Origin: Roseburia sp. CAG:303
GTDB lineage: Bacteria; Bacillota; Clostridia; Lachnospirales; Lachnospiraceae
Length of the DNA: 10,875 nt
Reading direction: 5' to 3'
Assembly (NCBI GenBank): GCA_000437755.1
Contig: FR900153.1
Coordinates: forward strand, 59,147 to 70,021
Part shown: positions 6,037 to 10,875 of the stretch, piece after piece
How the letters are laid out: the number at the start of each line of letters is the position of its first letter
How positions within the stretch are numbered: the first letter of the stretch is position 1
The notes under the pieces: generated by a model
Told to the model about the DNA's origin: nothing
Database searches by the model: none
What the model saw: only the letters and a program-made list of their open reading frames with translations
Translations under genes and position numbers: made by a program

Positions 6037-8466
6037 ATGGACAATTATTATTCACCAAAAAAGATTGAAAAAAAGTGGCAGGATATCTGGGATGAGAACA
6101 AGGCATTTGCTGCGACCAATGATTATACAAAACCAAAGTATTATGCACTGGTAGAGTTCCCATATCCGTCAGGACAGGGACTTCATGTAGGTCATCCGCG
6201 TCCTTATACTGCATTGGATATTGTTGCAAGAAAGAGAAGAATGCAGGGATACAATGTATTATATCCGATGGGATGGGATGCATTCGGACTGCCTACCGAG
6301 AACTATGCCATTAAAAATAAAATTCATCCAAAGATTGTAACAAAGAATAACGTTGCTCATTTTAAAGACCAGTTAAAATCACTGGGTTATTCTTTCGACT
6401 GGGACAGAGAAATCAATACTACAGATCCACAGTACTACAAATGGACACAGTGGATTTTCCTCAAATTATTCAAGGCAGGACTTGCTTACAAGAAGGAAAT
6501 GCCGATTAACTGGTGTACTTCCTGTAAAGTAGGACTCGCAAATGAAGAAGTAGTCAACGGTGTATGTGAGCGATGTGGTTCTGAGGTTGTTCGTAAGGTA
6601 AAGAGTGAGTGGATGCTCAAGATTACCGAATATGCGGACAAGTTAATCAAGGATTTGGACGACGTCGATTATATTGAAAAAGTTAAAGTATCACAGAAAA
6701 ACTGGATTGGACGTTCCGAAGGCGGGGAAGTGGACTTCTCCATCAAAGACAAAGAGGACAAACTCCGTATTTATACCACTAGACCGGATACCCTGTTCGG
6801 CGTTACTTACATGGTAGTTTCTCCGGAACATCCAGTGATTGATAAATACAAAGATGAAATCGGAAACTGGGATGCCATTGTGGAATACCGTGAAATGGCA
6901 GCAAGAAAGTCTGACTTTGAGCGTACCGAGCTTGCAAAAGACAAGACAGGCATATGCATCGACGGACTGACAGCAATCAACCCGGTCAATGGCAAAGAAA
7001 TTCCAATCTGGATTTCTGATTATGTATTAATGTCCTATGGTACCGGTGCGATTATGGCAGTTCCGGCACATGACCAGAGAGACTGGGAGTTTGCAAAGAA
7101 ATTTGACCTTCCAATGATTCAGGTAGTGGCAGGAAAAGACGGAGCAGAAGTAAATCTGGAAGAAGCTGCATTTACCGATGTGGCAACAGGTGTACTGGTA
7201 AAATCCGATTTCTTAAATGGACTGGAAGTAAAGGATGCAAAGGTAAAAATGCTGGAATTCCTTACAGAAAAAGGTATTGGCGAAAAGAAGGTCAACTACA
7301 AACTTCGTGACTGGGTATTTTCAAGACAGAGATACTGGGGAGAACCGATTCCAATCGTAGAATGTGAAAAGTGCGGCTATGTGCCAATCGATGAAAGCCT
7401 GCTTCCACTCGAACTTCCAGAAGTAGACAGCTATATGCCGACCGATAATGGTGAATCACCGTTGGCAGCCATGACCGGCTGGGTAAATACTACATGTCCA
7501 TGCTGCGGCGGTCCTGCAAAGCGTGAGACAGATACCATGCCTCAGTGGGCTGGTTCATCCTGGTACTTCTTAAGATATACAGATCCGACTAATACAGAGG
7601 CACTTGCCAGCAAAGAAGCATTAAAATACTGGCTGCCGGTTGACTGGTACAATGGCGGTATGGAACACACAACCCTCCATCTGCTGTATTCCAGATTCTG
7701 GCATAAATTCCTGTATGACCAGGGAGTAGTACCAACCAAAGAACCATATCAGAAGAGAACTTCCCATGGTATGATTCTGGGTGAAAACGGCGAAAAAATG
7801 TCAAAGAGCCGTGGAAACGTTGTAAATCCGGATGATATTGTCAATGAATACGGTGCAGATACCCTTCGTACTTATGAAATGTTCATCGGAGCTTTCGATT
7901 TAAGTGCTTCATGGTCAGAAGATGGTGTTAAGGGATGCCGCCGTTTCCTGGACAGAGTATGGAAACTGCAGGACATTCTGGTGGATGGCGACAGTTACAG
8001 TGCAGATATGGAGACAAAGATGCATCAGACCATCAAGAAAGTGTCAAATGACTTTGAAAACCTGAAATTTAACACAGCAATCGCTGCAATGATGGCATTG
8101 TTAAACGACTTCTACAAGAAAGGTCAGATAAATAAAGCAGAATTTGCTGCCCTGATTACCCTGTTAAATCCGGTTGCACCTCACATCACAGAAGAATTAT
8201 GGCAGAAGCTTGGTCATACCGATTATCTGTATCAGCAGACATGGCCGGAATATGACGAGACAAAGACCGTGGAAAGCACCGTGGAAATCGCTGTTCAGGT
8301 CAATGGAAAGGTAAAGGCAAAATTAAATGTTTCCCTGGATGATACACAGGAAGCAGTCAAAGAAAAAGTATTTGCCGCATCTTCTGTTCAGGCAGCGGTA
8401 GATGGAAAGAACATCGTGAAAGAAATCTATGTAAAAGGCAAGATTTATAATATCGTTGTAAAATAA
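6037..8466 (+). CDS. leuS: Leucyl-tRNA synthetase
   Basis: This 809-aa class I aminoacyl-tRNA synthetase attaches leucine to tRNA-Leu in the cytoplasm. The HIGH motif is HVGH (50-53) within PYPSGQGLHVGHPRPYT, and KMSKS is at 587-591. Zinc-type cysteine pairs are at C160/C163 with C177/C180, and at C443/C446 with C487/C490. The CP1 editing domain has the Thr-rich TTRPDT (T247/T248) and HDQRD (345-349), so proofreading of mischarged tRNA is expected. The C-terminal tRNA-binding domain contains VQVNGKVKAKLNV. The ATG at 6037 is chosen because AGGAGG (6027-6032) lies four bases before it and MDNYYSPKKIEKKWQ is a normal bacterial LeuRS start. The in-frame TTG at 5959 falls inside the -35 box. The length is usual for bacterial LeuRS. 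Confidence 0.97.
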   Translation: MDNYYSPKKIEKKWQDIWDENKAFAATNDYTKPKYYALVEFPYPSGQGLHVGHPRPYTALDIVARKRRMQGYNVLYPMGWDAFGLPTENYAIKNKIHPKIVTKNNVAHFKDQLKSLGYSFDWDREINTTDPQYYKWTQWIFLKLFKAGLAYKKEMPINWCTSCKVGLANEEVVNGVCERCGSEVVRKVKSEWMLKITEYADKLIKDLDDVDYIEKVKVSQKNWIGRSEGGEVDFSIKDKEDKLRIYTTRPDTLFGVTYMVVSPEHPVIDKYKDEIGNWDAIVEYREMAARKSDFERTELAKDKTGICIDGLTAINPVNGKEIPIWISDYVLMSYGTGAIMAVPAHDQRDWEFAKKFDLPMIQVVAGKDGAEVNLEEAAFTDVATGVLVKSDFLNGLEVKDAKVKMLEFLTEKGIGEKKVNYKLRDWVFSRQRYWGEPIPIVECEKCGYVPIDESLLPLELPEVDSYMPTDNGESPLAAMTGWVNTTCPCCGGPAKRETDTMPQWAGSSWYFLRYTDPTNTEALASKEALKYWLPVDWYNGGMEHTTLHLLYSRFWHKFLYDQGVVPTKEPYQKRTSHGMILGENGEKMSKSRGNVVNPDDIVNEYGADTLRTYEMFIGAFDLSASWSEDGVKGCRRFLDRVWKLQDILVDGDSYSADMETKMHQTIKKVSNDFENLKFNTAIAAMMALLNDFYKKGQINKAEFAALITLLNPVAPHITEELWQKLGHTDYLYQQTWPEYDETKTVESTVEIAVQVNGKVKAKLNVSLDDTQEAVKEKVFAASSVQAAVDGKNIVKEIYVKGKIYNIVVK

Positions 8467-8506
8467 AACGACAAGGTTAATTACAAAACTCATAATTTTT
8501 TTATTG

Positions 8507-8622
8507 TATATGCAAAGTGAAACAATTACACAAAGGCATGCTCTCGCTGCATTCGGCTATGGCACTAGGGAATCTTCCCAATAAATTGGGTCCCTCCTTA
8601 GTAATTGTTCATTTTGCATATA
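8507..8622 (+). repeat. 116-nt imperfect palindrome with 22-bp arms and internal hairpin
   Basis: Bases 8507-8529 pair with 8601-8622: 22 pairs, one bulged A (8522) and one G-T pair (8517 with 8612). The outer ten bases, TATATGCAAA and TTTGCATATA, match perfectly. Inside, AGGGA (8567-8571) pairs with TCCCT (8591-8595) and encloses CCCAA (8577-8581) paired with TTGGG (8586-8590). Five T residues follow the right arm (8623-8627). The G-T pair is a tolerated G-U in plus-strand RNA but a C-A mismatch in minus-strand RNA, which favours the plus strand as the folded transcript. The element may terminate leuS, be a structured RNA, or be a MITE-like insertion with TA at both ends. Which of these holds cannot be decided here. 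It fills most of the gap between leuS and the convergent gene. Confidence 0.6.
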
Positions 8623-8660
8623 TTTTTGCAAAAATTCAAGTGTTTTGCAATCCCCTGCTT

Positions 8661-9092
8661 TTACAGATAAGCACAAATCTGTTCTCTGAGAGAAGATTCC
8701 ACATCAATAATCTGTTTTGCCAGTTTTTTGATATCTTTATCCGCTGCCTGATACTGGTTCAGATAACGGTGCAGGGATTTAATACCCATATTGCAGCCGT
8801 CGGTAATCAAATCTGCAACCGTTGCATCGGAATTGTCTGCTGCCAGTTTGACATTACTCTTTAAGTGGGCCATACCTTTGGCAATGACGGATGGCTTTTC
8901 TGGTTCTTCGTGAAAAGCTTTCAGATAGTTTTCCGTGTCCTCTTTCAGGGCATCGTGTTCTTTGATGCTGTTCTGCAGAATCCCTTTCAAATCATCGTCT
9001 CTGACATCTTCCAGAATCTCATCAATGGCATCTCTCGCCATGCAGATACCGGAACTACATTCTTTTAATAATTTAATCGTATCATCATTCAT
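8661..9092 (-). CDS. Ferritin-like helical-bundle protein of unknown function
   Basis: This 143-aa protein has no signal peptide and is almost entirely alpha-helical. Amphipathic helices are expected at about 4-30, 34-61, 68-86, 89-115 and 117-142. Acidic and His residues that could bind metal lie within helices (E45/H46, H108, E132), but no clear pair of ExxH ferritin motifs is seen. It resembles small ferritin-like proteins of the DUF2383/PA2169 type; this is a fold-level impression, not a firm family call. The start is the ATG at 9092, with GGAGG (9101-9105) eight bases upstream. The longer frame from a TTG at 9125 would include the ribosome site as coding sequence. The gene is divergent from the MerR-type regulator and convergent with leuS. 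Confidence 0.7.
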   Translation of the reverse strand: MNDDTIKLLKECSSGICMARDAIDEILEDVRDDDLKGILQNSIKEHDALKEDTENYLKAFHEEPEKPSVIAKGMAHLKSNVKLAADNSDATVADLITDGCNMGIKSLHRYLNQYQAADKDIKKLAKQIIDVESSLREQICAYL

Positions 9093-9157
9093 AAAAAATT
9101 CCTCCAGAAATAAAAATAGTTTCAATCATATTATGGCAAAATAATAAAAAAATATAC

Positions 9158-9188
9158 TTGACTTAGAGTAAACTCCAGATGTTATACT
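9158..9188 (+). promoter_or_regulatory. MerR-type promoter/operator with 19-bp spacer
   Basis: TTGACT (9158-9163) and TATACT (9183-9188) are separated by 19 bases, the over-long spacer typical of promoters that MerR-family proteins activate by DNA distortion. Within the spacer an imperfect dyad, TAGAGT-AA-ACTCCA (9164-9177), is the likely binding site. Its position directly before the MerR gene implies autoregulation of that gene and the one downstream. The site lies about 65 bases upstream of the divergent minus-strand gene, so it could also affect it. Confidence 0.85.
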
Positions 9189-9219
9189 TTCATTATTCAG
9201 ATAGAAAGGTGGTGCAGAT

Positions 9220-9609
9220 ATGACAATCAGAGAAGTCAGTGAGAAATATGGAATTTCCCAGGATACACTCAGATATTATGAGCGAATCGGTATGATTCCG
9301 GAAGTCACCAGAACATCCAGCGGCATCCGCAATTATCAGCCGGAAGACCTTGGATGGGTGGAACTCGCCATATGTATGCGGGGTGCAGGACTTCCCATAG
9401 AAGCACTGATTGAATATGTAAAACTCTGTCAGAAGGGCGATGCGACCATTCCGGCAAGACTGCAGCTTTTGCAGGAGCAGAAAGTTCATCTGGAAGAACA
9501 GAAACAGCAGCTCGAAGCTGCCATGGATAAGCTGGATTATAAAATATCCAGATACGAAGAAGCAGTAAAAACAGGTAAATTAACATGGGAGGACAACAAA
9601 TGTATATAG
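9220..9609 (+). CDS. MerR family transcriptional regulator, AdhR-like
   Basis: This is a 129-aa DNA-binding protein. The MerR winged helix-turn-helix covers residues 1-70: TIREVSEKYGISQDTLRYYERIGMI, then the wing with SGIRNY (34-39). A coiled-coil dimerisation helix covers about 75-117. There is no C-terminal cysteine cluster for metals, which argues against the mercury, copper or zinc sensors. C52, in ELAICMRGAGL, sits at the position of the conserved redox/aldehyde-reactive Cys52 of Bacillus AdhR and related NmlR-type proteins, so an electrophile or aldehyde signal is likely (inference). AAGGTGG (9206-9212) lies seven bases before the ATG. The 3' end overlaps the next gene by ten bases, so the two form one transcription unit. 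Confidence 0.88.
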   Translation: MTIREVSEKYGISQDTLRYYERIGMIPEVTRTSSGIRNYQPEDLGWVELAICMRGAGLPIEALIEYVKLCQKGDATIPARLQLLQEQKVHLEEQKQQLEAAMDKLDYKISRYEEAVKTGKLTWEDNKCI

Positions 9610-10875
9610 AAAAAATCAACGGACCGGAAGATGTAAAAAAATTATCCGGAGAGGAATTGAAAGGACTGGCACAGGAAATGAGAGATGCTCTGTTAAAGAG
9701 AGCAAGCATTCACGGCGGACATTTCGGACCAAACTTTGGTATGGTGGAGGCAACCATTGCCCTTCATTATGTGTTTGAATCACCAAAGGACAAGATTATC
9801 TATGATGTATCCCATCAGACGTATCCGCACAAAATGCTGACCGGAAGAAAGGATGCCTATCTCTATGAGGAGCATTATGATGATGTCAGCGGTTACAGCA
9901 ATCCACATGAAAGTGAGCATGACCACTTTATCATCGGACATACCTCTACCTCCGTCAGCCTTGCCTGCGGTGTGGCAAAAGCAAGGGATTTAAACGGAGA
10001 GAGCGGTAACGTCATCGCAGTTATCGGAGATGGTTCGTTAAGTGGCGGAGAGGCACTCGAAGGTCTGGATGTTGCGGCAGAATTAGGCGGCAATCTGATT
10101 ATCGTAGTAAATGATAATGACATGTCCATTGCCGAAAATCACGGTGGTATGTATCAGAACCTGAAGCTTTTGAGAGATACAAACGGTAAGGCAGAATGTA
10201 ATCTGTTCAAAGCCATGGGACTGGATTATCTCTATGTGGCAGAAGGAAACAATACAGAAAAATTAATTGAGGCATTTTCAAAGGTAAAAGATTCCGGAAA
10301 ACCGGTCGTTGTGCATATCAATACCCAGAAGGGAAAAGGTTACAAATACGCAGAGCAGGACAAGGAGAACTGGCATTACAGCGGACCATTTGACATTGAG
10401 ACAGGAAAATCCACCTCTGGGGATTTCGGTGAGGATTATTCCAGCATAACAGCAGAATATCTTTTAAAGAAAATGAAAGAAGACAAGAGCGTGGTAGCGA
10501 TTACTTCAGCAACCCCGACGGTACTTGGATTTACTGCGGATAAGAGAAACGAAGCCGGAAAGCAGTTTGTGGATGTCGGTATTGCAGAAGAAACAGCAGT
10601 GGCACTGGCATCCGGTATCGCTGCAAATGGCGGAAAGCCGGTGTATGGTGTATACAGTACCTTTGTGCAGAGAACCTACGACCAGATTTCACAGGATTTG
10701 TGTGTAAATAACAGTCCGGCTACAATAGTTGTATATTGGGGTTCTGTTTACGGAATGAATGATGTCACACATCTTGGACTGTACGATATTCCAATGATGG
10801 CAAATATTCCAAATCTTGTCTATCTGGCACCGACCACGAAGGAAGAATATCTGGCAATGCTTGACTGGAGTGTCG
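9600..10875 (+). CDS. 1-deoxy-D-xylulose-5-phosphate synthase-like thiamine-diphosphate enzyme, 5' part
   Basis: About 425 N-terminal residues are visible; the frame is open at the window end. The ATG at 9600 has GGGAGG (9587-9592) seven bases upstream. Transketolase/DXS features seen: GHF with H41 (E. coli His49 equivalent), YDVSHQTYPHKMLTGRKD, GHTSTS, the diphosphate motif GDG (143-145) followed by NDN (171-173), H259 in KENWHYSGPF, the catalytic Glu in DVGIAEE (E330), and YSTFVQRTYDQ. Canonical DXS (dxs) joins pyruvate and glyceraldehyde 3-phosphate at the start of the methylerythritol phosphate pathway and feeds thiamine and pyridoxal synthesis. Two oddities are seen. The stretch between NDNDMSI and NLFKAMGLDYL lacks roughly 60 residues found in canonical DXS. 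The segment normally DRAGxVGADGxTHQG reads YWGSVYGMNDVTHLG, replacing the phosphate-binding Arg (E. coli R420) by W380 and the following Asp (D427) by N387. It may be a shorter DXS-like paralogue with another acceptor. A second, canonical dxs elsewhere in the genome would fit this. Confidence 0.85.
   Translation, partial: MYIEKINGPEDVKKLSGEELKGLAQEMRDALLKRASIHGGHFGPNFGMVEATIALHYVFESPKDKIIYDVSHQTYPHKMLTGRKDAYLYEEHYDDVSGYSNPHESEHDHFIIGHTSTSVSLACGVAKARDLNGESGNVIAVIGDGSLSGGEALEGLDVAAELGGNLIIVVNDNDMSIAENHGGMYQNLKLLRDTNGKAECNLFKAMGLDYLYVAEGNNTEKLIEAFSKVKDSGKPVVVHINTQKGKGYKYAEQDKENWHYSGPFDIETGKSTSGDFGEDYSSITAEYLLKKMKEDKSVVAITSATPTVLGFTADKRNEAGKQFVDVGIAEETAVALASGIAANGGKPVYGVYSTFVQRTYDQISQDLCVNNSPATIVVYWGSVYGMNDVTHLGLYDIPMMANIPNLVYLAPTTKEEYLAMLDWSV

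Noticed and set aside
8517..8864. Plus-strand open frame of 115 codons after leuS.
   Set aside because: It starts inside the palindrome and runs antisense through the better supported minus-strand gene, with no ribosome site of its own.
9093..9125. TTG start at 9125 adding 11 residues to the minus-strand helical protein.
   Set aside because: The added segment contains the GGAGG site that fits the ATG at 9092.
9220..9609. Heavy-metal-sensing MerR (mercury, copper, zinc or lead type).
   Set aside because: The C-terminal metal-binding cysteine loop is missing. C52 lies in the DNA-binding part, as in AdhR-like proteins.
1..10875. CRISPR array, tRNA or rRNA genes, transposase, phage genes.
   Set aside because: No regular spaced repeats, tRNA-like folds with CCA-type ends, rRNA motifs, or transposase or integrase protein motifs were recognised on either strand.

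Overview
The window looks like a chromosome segment from a low-to-mid GC Gram-positive of the Clostridia, most likely Lachnospiraceae. The reasons are strong AGGAGG ribosome binding sites, A/T-rich sigma-A-type promoters, Thr- and Asn/Ser-rich surface proteins, and a VKTGD-type wall-sorting signal in place of LPXTG. No plasmid, phage, IS, CRISPR or RNA-gene signature was recognised.

Layout: (1) Bases 1-1073 hold the 3' end of an O-antigen ligase/polymerase-like membrane protein. It is translationally coupled (ATGA overlap) to a small cysteine-rich DUF1284 protein. (2) Bases 1093-5950 hold a good promoter and two consecutive surface-protein genes. The first is a 1198-aa protein with a signal peptide, a cohesin-like N-terminal domain, nine bacterial Ig-like repeats, a Thr-rich stalk and a sortase signal. 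After an intrinsic terminator comes a 361-aa protein with a related cohesin-like domain, an Asn/Ser-rich linker and a C-terminal membrane anchor without a sorting motif. (3) Bases 5959-8466 hold leuS (leucyl-tRNA synthetase), with its own near-consensus promoter and a leader too short for a T-box. (4) Bases 8467-8660 hold a 116-nt imperfect palindrome with 22-bp arms and an internal hairpin. It may be a terminator, a structured RNA or a MITE-like element. (5) Bases 8661-9092 (minus strand) encode a small all-helical, ferritin-like protein. (6) Bases 9158-10875 hold a MerR-family regulator behind a typical 19-bp-spacer MerR promoter. It overlaps a 1-deoxyxylulose-5-phosphate-synthase-like (DXS-like) thiamine-diphosphate enzyme that runs off the end of the window.

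How the parts may work together: the two surface proteins look like an envelope display module with two anchoring modes. The MerR regulator carries the Cys52 typical of aldehyde-sensing AdhR-like proteins, and its stop codon lies inside the next gene. This suggests that the DXS-like enzyme is induced with its regulator by an electrophile or carbonyl signal. That enzyme keeps the thiamine-diphosphate residues but appears to have lost one phosphate-binding Arg and a nearby Asp of canonical DXS, so its true reaction is open. The most promising items for follow-up are this regulator/enzyme pair and the palindromic element after leuS. Most of the rest is ordinary.
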